64,000 nt of DNA, taken from UQRS01 sp050946935. GTDB lineage: Bacteria; Bacillota; Clostridia; Oscillospirales; Acutalibacteraceae. The stretch's first letter is position 1. The number at the start of each line of letters is the position of its first letter. Under the pieces are notes generated by a model. It ran no database searches. It was not told the origin of the DNA and saw only the letters and a list, made by a program, of their open reading frames with translations. Made by a program: the position numbers and the translations under genes. Location: assembly GCA_050946935.1 (NCBI GenBank), contig JBMNVR010000004.1, positions 1 to 64,000 of the forward strand. The letters run 5' to 3'. Below are positions 25,090 to 35,060 of the stretch, piece after piece.

Positions 25090-28000
25090 ATGCTGGAATT
25101 TATACTCGGCCCGGCGAACAGCGGCAAATCGCAGGAAATTTACCGCAGGATTGCCGCAGTCTCCCAGCGGGGGGAGGCGTCGGTTGTCCTGCTGGTTCCG
25201 GAACAGAACTCCTTCGAAAGCGAACGGGCTGTCCTGAAATATGTCGGCAGCCGCGCTTCCCAGCGGGTGGAGGTACTGACCTTCTCCCGCCTGGCGGAGA
25301 TTGTCTCCCGACAGACGGGTGGGACGTCGGGGCTGCCGCTGAATGACGGCGGCCGTCTGATTTTTATGGGGCGGGCGCTCGAAAAGGCAAAGCCCGCCTT
25401 GCTCTACTACGCCGGACAGACCGGCCGGCAGGATTTTATCCGCGCCGCGCTGGACATGATCAGCGAGTTTAAGCAGTGCGGCCTCACCCCCGACGGGCTG
25501 TTGGCGCTGGCCGGCGGGGTGCCTGACGGTTCTCTGCGCGCCAAGCTGTGTGATTTTGCCCGTGTCATGGGGGAGTATGATACGCTGGTCTCTCAGCGGA
25601 ACGCGGACAAGGATGATCTTCTGACCCGGCTGTACGACGCGCTGGGCGAATGCGATTTTTTTAAGAACAAGCAGGTTTTCTTCGATGCCTTTTTCGGTTT
25701 CACCGGCCAGCAGTGGAAGGTGATTGACCGTATTTTTCAGTGGACCGACGCGGTCTGCTTTGCCCTGCCGGCCGACAGCGCGGAGGACAGGACACAGGGA
25801 CTCGGTATTTTTTCCAATATACATAAAACGGTGGCGCGGCTGCGACGGATGGCATCGGTGCACTCGATTCGGACGGCCGCGCCGCAGGTGCTGCCGCAGG
25901 CCTTTTTCGAGTCCGCCGCCCTTACCGCTCTGGAACGCGGTTTCCGGCAGGACGGCGCGCCTTATCTGGAGGAGACCGACGCTCTCACGGTTGTCTCGGC
26001 CGCAAATCTGTATGAGGAGGTCGATTTTGCCGCCCGGACCATCCATCGTATGGTGCGCGAGACGCCCGGTCTGCGCTACAAGGATTTTGTGCTGATCGCC
26101 CGGGATATGCAGAGCTATCAGAACGCGGTGGAGACGATCTTTGCCCGTTATGACATCCCGGTTTTTATCGACGAGCAGCGTGAGGCGGCCTCCATGCCCA
26201 TTCTGGTTTACGCCCTGGCGGCTTTTCGCGCCGCGCACCGCTTTGCCACCGAGGATATTTTGTGCATGCTGAAAACCGGTCTTTCCTCCCTGATGCCGGA
26301 GGAGGTTGGCGCGCTGGAGGACTATGCGTACATCTGGAACCTGAACGGGGAGGAGGGATGGCTCTCTCCCTGGAGCGGGAATCCGGACGGCTTTTCCGAT
26401 GGCGGCCGGACATCCGATTTTACCGGCCGGCTGGAGGAACTCAACCGCCTGCGGGAGAGTGTGACAGCCCCGCTTTGCAAGCTGCGGGAAGCGATTTTGA
26501 CCGGCCGGCCGAAAAAAATGGCCGCCGGCCTCTATGCCCTGATCTGCGCCACCGGGGCCGACCGGCGGTTGAAGGCGTGGTGCACCCGTCTGACCGGCGT
26601 GGGGGAGGGGGAGACGGCCGACTGCTTCCGGCAAAGCTATCGTCTGCTGATGGATTTGCTTTCCCAGCTTGCCCTGGGCCTTGGGGAAGAGGTGACACCC
26701 GCCCGGTTTTATGAATTGTTTGAGCTGATTGTCTCGGCCTCCCGCCTTGGGGTGATTCCGCAAAAGCTGGATACCGTCACCGCCGGCTCGGCGGAGAAAA
26801 TCCGTCCCGCCCGGCCGCGCTTTACCTTTCTGCTTGGCTTTAACGCGGGTGCTTTTCCCCGCCTGTCGTCCGGCGGCCTGCTCTCATCAAGGGAACGGAC
26901 GACGCTCGGCGGCTTGGGGCTGGAGATTCGGGACTGCCATCTTTCCAGCTCGGTGGAGGAAAGCTACCTGCTCTACCGAACCCTGTTTTCCTGCTACAGC
27001 CGGCTGTTTGTCAGCTATGTCCGGTCGACTCCGGCGGGTGCGCCGGCGCTGCCGGCCGCGGCGCTCGATCGGATTACCATCCTTCTGCCCGGCTGCCGGA
27101 GGATGCGGTGCGCCGCCACGTCTTTAGCCTCCGACGAGCTGGAGACGGCGGCCGCCGCCTTTCCCCGTTTGGCCGCCCGATGGAGGGAGGACAGCCCGAC
27201 GGCGGCCGCCCTGCGACGGTATTACGCCGAACAGCCGGAGCAGCGCGGCCGCCTGGCCGCCCTTGCACTGGCCGCAGAGGAAGGACAGCCCGCCCTGTCA
27301 AAGGAAACGGCCGGCCGCCTGTTTGGCAAAAACCTGGTGCTCAGCGCCTCCCGCATTGACACCTTCGCCCGCTGCCGGTTTTCCTATTTCTGTAAATACG
27401 GACTGAAGGTCAAGCCCCCCCGGCGGGCTGAGCTGGACGTCATGCAGCGGGGCACGGCGGTGCACTATGTGCTTGAAAGTCTGATCAAAGCATACGGTAA
27501 GCGCCTCCCCTCCCTGTCCGCCGCCGAGCGGGAGGCGCAGGTTCGCTGCGCGCTGGAAGAGTATGTCGATCAAATGCTTTGCGGCGCGCGGCCGGAGGGC
27601 TACCGCCTTCCCTTCATGCTCGAGCGGCTGTACATTGTTCTCTGCGATCTTGCCGCCCGCCTGGCCGAGGAGCTGGCCGTCAGCGATTTTACCCCCGCCT
27701 ATTGTGAACTCAAAATCGGCTTTGACGAGCAGTGCGAGACCCCGCCGCTCAAGGTGGAACTGCGGGAGGGGACGGCCGCCATTGTTGGTTCGGTCGATCG
27801 GCTGGATATTCTCCCCGCCGGGGGACGGCTGGTTTTCCGGATCATAGACTATAAAACCGGGAGCAGAATCTTCAGCCTCCCCGACGTCGTGTATGGGCTG
27901 AATATGCAGATGCTCGTCTATCTCTGCGCTGTGCGGCGGGGCGGCATCCGTGGGGAGGAGGGCGCGCTCGCGCCCGCCGGGATTTTATATATGCCGGCTC

Positions 28001-28434
28001 GCCGCGCCATTGCCTCGGGAGAGGAGGGGGCCGGCGCGGCGGCCAAAGCCACCCGGATGAACGGCCTGTTGACCGACGATGAGTCCGCGCTGGCCGCCAT
28101 GAACCGGGAAAAGGACGGTCGTTTTGTGCCGGTCGCCTTCAATAAAAACGGCAGTGTGCGCAAAAGCCGCAGTCTGATCCCATCAGAGGAATTTACCGCG
28201 ATCGAGGGGCACATCCTCCGCTATATCCGGCAAATGGGTGACGCGCTGCATGAGGGGGATATTTCCATAAACCCGCGCGACGGCGTTTCCTCAGATGCCT
28301 GCGCCTACTGTGATTATGCCGCCGTCTGCCGCAGGGGAGACCGGCCGCACCAAAAGACTGCCGCCCGCACAAATGAGGAAATATTTGATCTGCTGCGAAA
28401 GGAGGAGGAGGAGAATGCCCTTTCAGCCGACTGA
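25090..28434 (+). CDS. addB: ATP-dependent helicase-nuclease subunit B (AddB)
   Basis: A 1,114-residue subunit of the AddAB double-strand break resection complex, functional equivalent of RecBCD in Firmicutes. The N-terminal Walker A is FILGPANSGKS. The C-terminal RecB-family nuclease domain has FRIIDYKTGS, and the four-cysteine iron-sulfur staple is present: one Cys in FARCRFSYFCKY and three in CAYCDYAAVC. The start at 25090 has GAGGGAGGAGAAAGT just upstream. The same frame stays open upstream through the 119-bp repeats, which I reject as coding. It overlaps addA by 20 bases. Confidence 0.96.
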   Translation: MLEFILGPANSGKSQEIYRRIAAVSQRGEASVVLLVPEQNSFESERAVLKYVGSRASQRVEVLTFSRLAEIVSRQTGGTSGLPLNDGGRLIFMGRALEKAKPALLYYAGQTGRQDFIRAALDMISEFKQCGLTPDGLLALAGGVPDGSLRAKLCDFARVMGEYDTLVSQRNADKDDLLTRLYDALGECDFFKNKQVFFDAFFGFTGQQWKVIDRIFQWTDAVCFALPADSAEDRTQGLGIFSNIHKTVARLRRMASVHSIRTAAPQVLPQAFFESAALTALERGFRQDGAPYLEETDALTVVSAANLYEEVDFAARTIHRMVRETPGLRYKDFVLIARDMQSYQNAVETIFARYDIPVFIDEQREAASMPILVYALAAFRAAHRFATEDILCMLKTGLSSLMPEEVGALEDYAYIWNLNGEEGWLSPWSGNPDGFSDGGRTSDFTGRLEELNRLRESVTAPLCKLREAILTGRPKKMAAGLYALICATGADRRLKAWCTRLTGVGEGETADCFRQSYRLLMDLLSQLALGLGEEVTPARFYELFELIVSASRLGVIPQKLDTVTAGSAEKIRPARPRFTFLLGFNAGAFPRLSSGGLLSSRERTTLGGLGLEIRDCHLSSSVEESYLLYRTLFSCYSRLFVSYVRSTPAGAPALPAAALDRITILLPGCRRMRCAATSLASDELETAAAAFPRLAARWREDSPTAAALRRYYAEQPEQRGRLAALALAAEEGQPALSKETAGRLFGKNLVLSASRIDTFARCRFSYFCKYGLKVKPPRRAELDVMQRGTAVHYVLESLIKAYGKRLPSLSAAEREAQVRCALEEYVDQMLCGARPEGYRLPFMLERLYIVLCDLAARLAEELAVSDFTPAYCELKIGFDEQCETPPLKVELREGTAAIVGSVDRLDILPAGGRLVFRIIDYKTGSRIFSLPDVVYGLNMQMLVYLCAVRRGGIRGEEGALAPAGILYMPARRAIASGEEGAGAAAKATRMNGLLTDDESALAAMNREKDGRFVPVAFNKNGSVRKSRSLIPSEEFTAIEGHILRYIRQMGDALHEGDISINPRDGVSSDACAYCDYAAVCRRGDRPHQKTAARTNEEIFDLLRKEEEENALSAD

Positions 28435-31400
28435 AGAACAGGCTCTGGCCATCTGCGCCGAGGGAACGGTGTTGGTCTCGGCTGCGGCTGGTTCGGGCAA
28501 GACGGCCGTGCTGACCAGCCGCGTTCTCCGCAAGCTGCTGGAGGGGGCGGATCCCGTTCCGGCCGACCGGCTGCTGGTGGTCACTTTTACCAACGCCGCC
28601 GCGGCCGAGATGCGCGGCCGGATTGAAAAACTGCTGGCCGACGCACTGGCCGCAGATCCGGGCAATCCGCGCATTTTGCGACAGACGCTGCTTTTGCAAA
28701 ATGCGAATATCTCCACGATCGACGCCTTTTGCCTTGACCTGGTGCGGGAGAATTTTGACCGTCTCGGCATATCGCCCGATTTCAAAATCGCGTCGGCCGA
28801 GGCGACCGCCCAGTTTTCCGACCGGGTGCTGGAGGACATTTTCGCCGGGGAATTTGCCGCCCGCAGTCCTGAATTTACCGCTCTGCTTTCGGCGCTCGGC
28901 GGCGATTTCGGGGAGGAGCGGGTGGCCGCCGCAGTCCGCAAGCTGTATGAGTTCAGCGCCTCCACCCCCTTTCCGAAGGCATGGCGGCACACGGCCGTTT
29001 CGGGATATGCCGCCGGCGGCTCCCTGTGCGAGACTCCGTTGGCTACCCTTTTGTTCGACCATATTGCGGCCGAGGGGGAGGCGCTTGCCGCCGCTCTGCA
29101 TGCGGTCGTCTCTTCTTTTGGAGAGGACGACCGGCTGTCCGGTTACCGCGCCGCCCTGCTTGCGGGGGAGGAACAGGCTGCCGCGCTTGCCCGGCTGGCG
29201 CGGACGCGCGAGTGGGACGCTCTGCGCGCCGCGGCCGGCGGATTCGCTTTTCCCCGTACGCTGCTGAAAACGGGGGAGGACCCCTTCCTTGAGCAGGCCA
29301 AGGCGACCTATGCCGCCGTGACCAAAAGTGCAAAAGCGCGGGTGGGAAAGATTGCCAAGCTGCTGCCGACCTCTCTGGAGCGGCAGACGGCGCTGATGGC
29401 AGCCGCCCGCCCTGCCGCCGAAAAGCTGGTTGCGCTTTGCGACCGGTTTGAGGAGGGGCTGTTCGCCGCCCATAACGAGCGGAACCTTTTGACCTTTGCC
29501 GATGCCGAGCATCTCGCCCTCTCTCTCTTTGTCACGCTGGGAGAGGATGGCGTTTTGTCTCCCGCGCCTGGGGCGGAGGAGCTGTGCGCCCGGTTCGATG
29601 AGGTGCTGGTTGACGAATATCAGGATACCAATCCGCTGCAGGACACATTGTTTTACGCCGTCTCGGACGGGGGCAGAAAGCTGTTTATGGTCGGGGACGT
29701 CAAGCAGAGCATCTATCGCTTCCGGCACGCCGACCCCGACGGCTTTTTAGAGAAAAAGGAGCGGTTTTCTCTCTATCCGGCGGGGGACGGCGGCCCGGCC
29801 AAAATCATCCTCGGCCGCAATTTCCGCAGCCGGGCGGGAATCTGTCACTATGTTAACTTCTGCTTTTCGGCCCTGATGAACGAGGCAACCTGTGGTATGG
29901 CCTACGCGGCCGAGGACCGGTTGATCCCGGCCGCCGTTTATCCTGAGACGCCGGAGCCGGAGGCCGAGCTGCTTTTTCTGGACTGTGAGGGGGACGCCTC
30001 CCGCATTGAGGGGGAGGCGTCGGCCGTTGCCCGGTATATCCACGACGCGGTGGAGGGCGGCCTGCTGTTGCGCGACCGGGAAGATCCGACGCGTCTGCGT
30101 CCGGCGGGCTACGGTGATTTCGCAATTTTGCTGCGCTCCTTTGCGGGCAAGGCGGACGTTTACGCCGCCGGTCTGAAGGCCATGGGCATTCCGGTCAGCG
30201 TCAGCGCCGGCAGCCTGCTTTCCTCGCCCGAGGTGATGACCTTTCTTTCGATTTTGAAGGTGATTTCCAACCCGACCCGCGACCTGCCGCTGCTGAGCGC
30301 GCTGACCTGCCCGGTGTTCGGCTTCAGCTTTGAGGAGGTTGCGGCACTGCGTGCCGACGCGCCGGAGGGAAGCCTCTACACCGCGCTGGCGGCCGCCGGT
30401 CGGTCGGGCAACGAACGCGCACGAGCCGTTCTTTCCCGATTGGAGGAATACCGGTACCAGGCGGCCGCCCGGCCGGTCGACCGATTTTTGCTGGATCTGC
30501 TGGAGGAGACGGGGTATCTCCACCTGGTTTTGGCAATGGAAAACGGCGCCGAGCGGCAGGCCAACCTGCTGCTGCTGGTCGATATGGCGTCCCAGTTTTC
30601 CAAAGGAGAACGGATGACCCTTGCGCAGTTCCTTGCGCGGATTGAGCGGGCGGACAAGGCCGACACCATCAAGGCTGCGCCTCCTTCCGCTGCCGGAGAG
30701 GATGCGGTGAAGATCATGAGCATCCATTCCTCCAAGGGACTGCAGTTCCCGGTCTGTATTTTGGCCAACTGCGCCGGTAAACTGAACAAAACCGATCTTT
30801 CCCAAAGCCTGTTGATCGACGAGCGGCTCGGCATCGGCCTCTCCTTGCAGGATGACGCGGCCAAGGTGCGCTACTCCACTTTGGCGAGGGAGGCGATCGG
30901 CGTTTCGGCCGCGCGGGCCTCGGTGGCGGAGGAACTGCGGCTGCTATATGTCGCCATGACCCGGGCAGAGGAAAAACTGCTGATGGTGGTTAGCGGAAAA
31001 TCAAAGACGTCCATGGAGGGCCTTGTCCGCACCGGCCTGCAGGAAGGGGAGGACGGCCCGGCGCTGCTGCCGTCGGCTGTGCTGTCGGCCGGCTCCTATG
31101 CCGATTGGCTGATTCTGACCGCCGCGCTGCATCCGGCTTCGGCCGGGATGTTCGGGCAGACCGGCTTTCGTGTACCCGAGGGAGACAAGCCTTTTCTCCG
31201 CCTGCGGTTTGAAGCGGCCGTGTCCCCGGATGAGACTCCCGATGCAGCGCAGTTGGACATCCCGGCGCAAACGGCGGACGTGGAGATATACGCGGCGCTT
31301 TCGGCCCGGTTCTCTTACCGCTATCCGTATGCTGCGCTCGGACGGTTGGTGGCGAAAACCGGCGTCTCACGTCTGGCGGAGGCGGCGGCCGGCGATGACA

Positions 31401-31954
31401 CATATGCCTTTACCGACCGGCCGGCCTTCCTCGACCACAGCGGCCTGACCGCTGCCGAGCGGGGTACGGCGACCCACAAATTCATGCAGTTCGCCGATTA
31501 TGCCGAGGCGGCGGCCGACCTCGACCGGGAGATTGCCCGGCTGGTTGCGCTGCGCTTTCTGTCGGAGGATGAGGCCGGCGGGTTGTATAAGGACAGCCTC
31601 CGACGCTTCTTTGCAAGCGATCTGTATGCCGAGATGCAGGCCTCGCCCCGTCTGATGCGGGAGGTGCGGTTCATCGACGAACTGCCGGCCGGGCGGTTCG
31701 ATCCCGATCTTCCCGACGAGGTCAGGAATGAGCCGGTCATTGTGCAGGGCATCGCCGACTGCATTTATGAGATCGACGGTGGGTTGGTCATCCTCGATTA
31801 CAAAACCGACCGGGTGGAGGAGGTCTCCGAGCTGCGGGAGCGGTACGCCGTCCAGTTGGAGGTGTACGCCGCCGCGGCTGAGAAAACCTTCGGCCTGCCG
31901 GTGCGGCGGTGCGTAATCTATTCTTTTTACAAAAACCGCAATATAATTCTCTGA
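28415..31954 (+). CDS. addA: ATP-dependent helicase-nuclease subunit A (AddA)
   Basis: A 1,179-residue UvrD-type 3'-5' helicase fused to a RecB-family nuclease. Walker A is AAAGSGKTAVLTSR near residue 25; the helicase motifs VDEYQDTNPLQ (II), GDVKQSIYRFR (III), IMSIHSSKGLQFPVCI (V) and LLYVAMTRAEE (VI) are all present. The nuclease site is VILDYKTDRV near the C-terminus. Together with AddB it unwinds and trims broken ends for RecA loading. It starts inside addB with GGAGGAGGAGG as ribosome-binding site. Full length and intact. Confidence 0.97.
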   Translation: MPFQPTEEQALAICAEGTVLVSAAAGSGKTAVLTSRVLRKLLEGADPVPADRLLVVTFTNAAAAEMRGRIEKLLADALAADPGNPRILRQTLLLQNANISTIDAFCLDLVRENFDRLGISPDFKIASAEATAQFSDRVLEDIFAGEFAARSPEFTALLSALGGDFGEERVAAAVRKLYEFSASTPFPKAWRHTAVSGYAAGGSLCETPLATLLFDHIAAEGEALAAALHAVVSSFGEDDRLSGYRAALLAGEEQAAALARLARTREWDALRAAAGGFAFPRTLLKTGEDPFLEQAKATYAAVTKSAKARVGKIAKLLPTSLERQTALMAAARPAAEKLVALCDRFEEGLFAAHNERNLLTFADAEHLALSLFVTLGEDGVLSPAPGAEELCARFDEVLVDEYQDTNPLQDTLFYAVSDGGRKLFMVGDVKQSIYRFRHADPDGFLEKKERFSLYPAGDGGPAKIILGRNFRSRAGICHYVNFCFSALMNEATCGMAYAAEDRLIPAAVYPETPEPEAELLFLDCEGDASRIEGEASAVARYIHDAVEGGLLLRDREDPTRLRPAGYGDFAILLRSFAGKADVYAAGLKAMGIPVSVSAGSLLSSPEVMTFLSILKVISNPTRDLPLLSALTCPVFGFSFEEVAALRADAPEGSLYTALAAAGRSGNERARAVLSRLEEYRYQAAARPVDRFLLDLLEETGYLHLVLAMENGAERQANLLLLVDMASQFSKGERMTLAQFLARIERADKADTIKAAPPSAAGEDAVKIMSIHSSKGLQFPVCILANCAGKLNKTDLSQSLLIDERLGIGLSLQDDAAKVRYSTLAREAIGVSAARASVAEELRLLYVAMTRAEEKLLMVVSGKSKTSMEGLVRTGLQEGEDGPALLPSAVLSAGSYADWLILTAALHPASAGMFGQTGFRVPEGDKPFLRLRFEAAVSPDETPDAAQLDIPAQTADVEIYAALSARFSYRYPYAALGRLVAKTGVSRLAEAAAGDDTYAFTDRPAFLDHSGLTAAERGTATHKFMQFADYAEAAADLDREIARLVALRFLSEDEAGGLYKDSLRRFFASDLYAEMQASPRLMREVRFIDELPAGRFDPDLPDEVRNEPVIVQGIADCIYEIDGGLVILDYKTDRVEEVSELRERYAVQLEVYAAAAEKTFGLPVRRCVIYSFYKNRNIIL

Positions 31955-32036
31955 AGCGGCAAGATTTCATCTTGCATTCTGTAAAGCAGAGGCCTATAAT
32001 AAACATAAATTTGCATGTATGGGAGTGTCGAAAAAG

Positions 32037-32663
32037 ATGTTTTTCAAGGAAAACGATGTCGTTTTGTTTCAGGGAGACAGCGTGACCGACTGCGGCCGCA
32101 ACCGGGCGGATCTGTACGACCTCGGTGTGGGGTATCCGATGGTGATTTCCTCCTTGCTGTACCACAAGCTGGCCGGCATGAACGTCAAATTTATCAACAA
32201 AGGAATCAGCGGCAATCGAAGCTGTGATCTCGTCGCCCGGTGGAAGGAGGACTGCCTCGATCTAAAGCCGACGGTGGTTTCCATCATGATCGGCATCAAC
32301 GACACTTGGCGCGGCTTCGACAGCAACGATCCGACCAGTTGCGAGGCGTACGAAGCCAACTACCGCAAGATTTTGGAGCAGACCGCTGCGCTCGGCGCGC
32401 GGATCATCATGCTGGAGCCGTACGTCCTCCCGAATCCGGAGGATCGCAAGGCTTGGCGTGCCGACCTTGATCCGAAGATTCAGGCCTGCCGCCGTCTGGC
32501 CAAGGAATTCGGCGCCATTCTTGTGCCGACCGATGGGCTGATGAACGCCGGTTTTATCGCTACCCCGGATGAGTATTACAGCCGCGACGGCGTGCATCCG
32601 ACCTATGCCGGCCACGGCCTGATTGCAGAGGGCTGGTGCCGCGCTGTCGGGATGGACATCTGA
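32037..32663 (+). CDS. SGNH-hydrolase esterase, Axe2-like
   Basis: A 208-residue protein without a signal peptide. Ser15 lies in FQGDSVTDCGR (block I), with NKGISGN (block II), IMIGINDTWR (block III) and DGVHPTYAGH (catalytic Asp and His). The block II-III region closely resembles what I remember of the Geobacillus acetylxylan esterase Axe2, so intracellular deacetylation of xylo-oligosaccharides is plausible. I use the ATG at 32037 after GGGAGTG; an in-frame ATG at 32019 has no ribosome-binding site. It sits alone after addA, in the gap that has a TATAAT-like element near 31996. Confidence 0.87.
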   Translation: MFFKENDVVLFQGDSVTDCGRNRADLYDLGVGYPMVISSLLYHKLAGMNVKFINKGISGNRSCDLVARWKEDCLDLKPTVVSIMIGINDTWRGFDSNDPTSCEAYEANYRKILEQTAALGARIIMLEPYVLPNPEDRKAWRADLDPKIQACRRLAKEFGAILVPTDGLMNAGFIATPDEYYSRDGVHPTYAGHGLIAEGWCRAVGMDI

Positions 32664-32749
32664 ACATAAGCAAAAGCGAAAGCCCTTTTGTGCAAGCGGT
32701 GGAAAAATACCGGTAAGCGGCTGGTGTCGCTTCTGTATGTATAAAATGC

Positions 32750-32789
32750 AAAACACACGCCCGGACAAGCTTGTCCGGGCGTGTGTTTT
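32750..32789. terminator. Bidirectional terminator
   Basis: A perfect 40-base palindrome (20-bp arms, AAAACACACGCCCGGACAAG and its complement) between convergent genes, with A4/T4 ends on both strands. Confidence 0.9.
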
Positions 32790-32823
32790 ATGCTGTTCGA
32801 AGGCCGTGCGGTATCCCTTTGTG

Positions 32824-34431
32824 TCAGCTCTTTTTTTCCACAAATGCGAAATCAACCGCCCCGCCGGTCAGGGAAAACCCGATTTTTTTGATTCCTTCGG
32901 ACACGGCGTACCGCGTGTGTCCGAAGACCAGCGGCGTAATCAACTGGCTGTCGGCCAGTATCTGTTCGGCGGCCATGGCGTCGGATAACGCCGCGTCGGT
33001 GTAGAGATGTTCGGTCAGCCGCGCGGCCGCAGCGTCGAATTCGGCGTTAGAAAAGCCTGACCGATTGGCGCTGTTTCCGGTGATGAAATTGTCAAAGAAG
33101 CCGGAGATGGTATTGTCGGTCGAGGTGACCGGCAGAATTGCCGCCTGATAACTCCCCGCCGAGACGCGGGAACGAATTTTCTCCGTCGTGTCGGCGCTGA
33201 TGTTGACATAGGCGCCCAGATTCTCCTGCCAGTCGAGAGCGATGGCGGTCGCAATATTCGAAACGCCCGGGGTATCGGGATACAGCAGGGTAATGGAAGG
33301 CAGCTTGCCGTCCGGCAGGCCGGATACTGCGGAGAGCAGATCGGCCTTTGCCCCTGTGGGGTCGTAGGAAAAACCATAGGATACGGTCGAAAGCGAACGG
33401 TAGCTCTCCCCCCCCAACGTCAGGGCGGAGGGGATCAGCGACTCGGCTGTGGTCAGGTAGTCGTGCAATCCGTCTTCAAACCGGCTGCGGTCGAACGCAC
33501 GGGTGAGGATGCAGGAAATATTCTCTTTTCCAAGCGAGCTGGACGGGTTGAATACCAGAATGTAGGAAATATCCTCAAACGAAGTGACCGAGAGGCTTTT
33601 GCCCGCCGCCTCATACTCTGCGTCTGTGATGATGCCGACGTCGACCGAGCCGGAGGCAATGCGGTCAGCACGGGTGTCTGCCGCCTCGCTGTCGGCGAGG
33701 GTGAGAATCACCGCGCCGATTTTCGCGGCATATCCTCCCTTATAAGCGGTGCTGATGCTCAGGCGAACCAGCGCCTCCTGCCAGGAATAAAGGCGGAAAG
33801 AGCCGTTGGTTAGCACCTTGTCCGCGACGAGGCCGTACTGCCCTCCGGCACTGTCAAAAAACTGCCGGTTGCAGGGCATCGCGACGGCCGAAGCCAGGGT
33901 GGTCAAAAACGTTGGATCGGCAAAATCCAGCCGGATTTGCAGGGTGTGGTCGTCGGCTGCCGTAACGCCGATCTGCCCGGGGAGCACGCTTCCCTCCAGC
34001 GCGGCGGCAAAATTTTGAATACAGCGCAGTTTGTCGGCAAAGGGCGCCCGGGTTACCGGATCGGCCGCGCGCTGAAAGCCGAACACAAAGTCGGCCGCGG
34101 TCAGCGGGGTTTCATCCCGCCACTGTGCATCCTCCCGCAGATGAAAGGTGTAAGTCAGTCCGTCGTCCGAGACATCGTAGGTTTTTGCGGCGGCGAGGAC
34201 GACGTTCCCCTCGTTGTCGATGCGGAACAGCCCTTCATACAAATTGCGGACGGCCAGCAGCTCGGCATAAGAGGACGCGAGCTGTGGGTCGAAGGTGGCC
34301 GGCAGTGCGTCAAGCTCAAACCGCACAACGGCGTCGGCCGTGTCGTTTGAGCAGGCGGACAAAGAGAAAAGCAGCACTGCCGACAGCAACGCCGCAATCC
34401 ATGGTTTGAAACGTCGGATTCCGGTTGGCAT
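32824..34431 (-). CDS. Family 5 (oligopeptide-type) ABC substrate-binding lipoprotein
   Basis: A 535-residue exported lipoprotein: a positively charged start, hydrophobic stretch and lipobox LLFSLSAC (Cys about 27). The mature part is an SBP_bac_5 fold protein, shown by DPQLASSYAE followed by LRNLYEGLF-type and LTYTFHLREDAQW motifs, and DFVFGFQRAADP. These proteins bind oligopeptides or, less often, nickel or sugars. No permease or ATPase gene is next to it, so it must work with a transporter elsewhere or act as a sensor. It is 31 bases downstream of nrdG and may be the last gene of the nrdDG transcript. ATG 34431 follows AGGGAG. Confidence 0.92.
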   Translation of the reverse strand: MPTGIRRFKPWIAALLSAVLLFSLSACSNDTADAVVRFELDALPATFDPQLASSYAELLAVRNLYEGLFRIDNEGNVVLAAAKTYDVSDDGLTYTFHLREDAQWRDETPLTAADFVFGFQRAADPVTRAPFADKLRCIQNFAAALEGSVLPGQIGVTAADDHTLQIRLDFADPTFLTTLASAVAMPCNRQFFDSAGGQYGLVADKVLTNGSFRLYSWQEALVRLSISTAYKGGYAAKIGAVILTLADSEAADTRADRIASGSVDVGIITDAEYEAAGKSLSVTSFEDISYILVFNPSSSLGKENISCILTRAFDRSRFEDGLHDYLTTAESLIPSALTLGGESYRSLSTVSYGFSYDPTGAKADLLSAVSGLPDGKLPSITLLYPDTPGVSNIATAIALDWQENLGAYVNISADTTEKIRSRVSAGSYQAAILPVTSTDNTISGFFDNFITGNSANRSGFSNAEFDAAAARLTEHLYTDAALSDAMAAEQILADSQLITPLVFGHTRYAVSEGIKKIGFSLTGGAVDFAFVEKKS

Positions 34432-34462
34432 TGTATAGACAACTCCCTAAATGGATTGAAAA

Positions 34463-34984
34463 CTAATCGTTGAACGGGGCGAGAATAACCTCTCCTCGCG
34501 GCAAAGAGGCCGGCACGTCGATGATCCGCTGGTTGCGGCTGCCGCGGAATTTCAGCAGCAGAGTCTTTTCAGCCAGGATAAATTTCCCGTCGACCAGATA
34601 GTCGATGTTCTCAAGCAGCTCGCGCCATCCGTTTTCTTCGTTGGCGCCGGCCAACAGCTCTTCAAATGTATAGCCTGAGTAGCTGATGACATCCTTGCCT
34701 GCATTGTGAACCAGCCGGGCAAGCCGGGTGAAAGGCTTTGCCTGACAGAACGGTTCCCCGCCCGAAAAGGTGACGCCTTTCAGCAGGACGTTTTCGCCAA
34801 TCTCCTTCGCGATGGCGTCAAGGTCGGCCTCTCTCCCACCGGAAAAGGGGTGGGTCTGCGGATTGTGACAGCCCTCGCAGTGGTGCGGGCACCCCTGCGC
34901 AAAGACGGTGTAACGATAGCCGGGGCCGTCGACGATGGATTCCTTAATCACGCCGGCTATATACAGTTTATCCGAATTGTACAA
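34463..34984 (-). CDS. nrdG: Anaerobic ribonucleotide reductase-activating radical SAM enzyme
   Basis: A 173-residue radical S-adenosylmethionine protein that installs the glycyl radical on NrdD. The [4Fe-4S] motif CPHHCEGCHNP is at about 32-42, and the SAM-binding GGEP motif lies in VTFSGGEPFCQ. I take the TTG at 34984 as start, as no ATG or GTG in frame precedes the conserved DGPGYRYTVFAQGC core at a normal distance; the ribosome-binding site (AAAGCAGATG) is weak, so NrdG may be made in smaller amounts than NrdD, as is usual. It follows nrdD by 76 bases. Confidence 0.95.
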   Translation of the reverse strand: MYNSDKLYIAGVIKESIVDGPGYRYTVFAQGCPHHCEGCHNPQTHPFSGGREADLDAIAKEIGENVLLKGVTFSGGEPFCQAKPFTRLARLVHNAGKDVISYSGYTFEELLAGANEENGWRELLENIDYLVDGKFILAEKTLLLKFRGSRNQRIIDVPASLPRGEVILAPFND

Positions 34985-35060
34985 AGTGTTTCATCTGCTT
35001 TCAAAAAAGCGAGCGGAGCATCTGTCTGAACAAACTCCGCCCGCCGAATATTGTTTTGGC

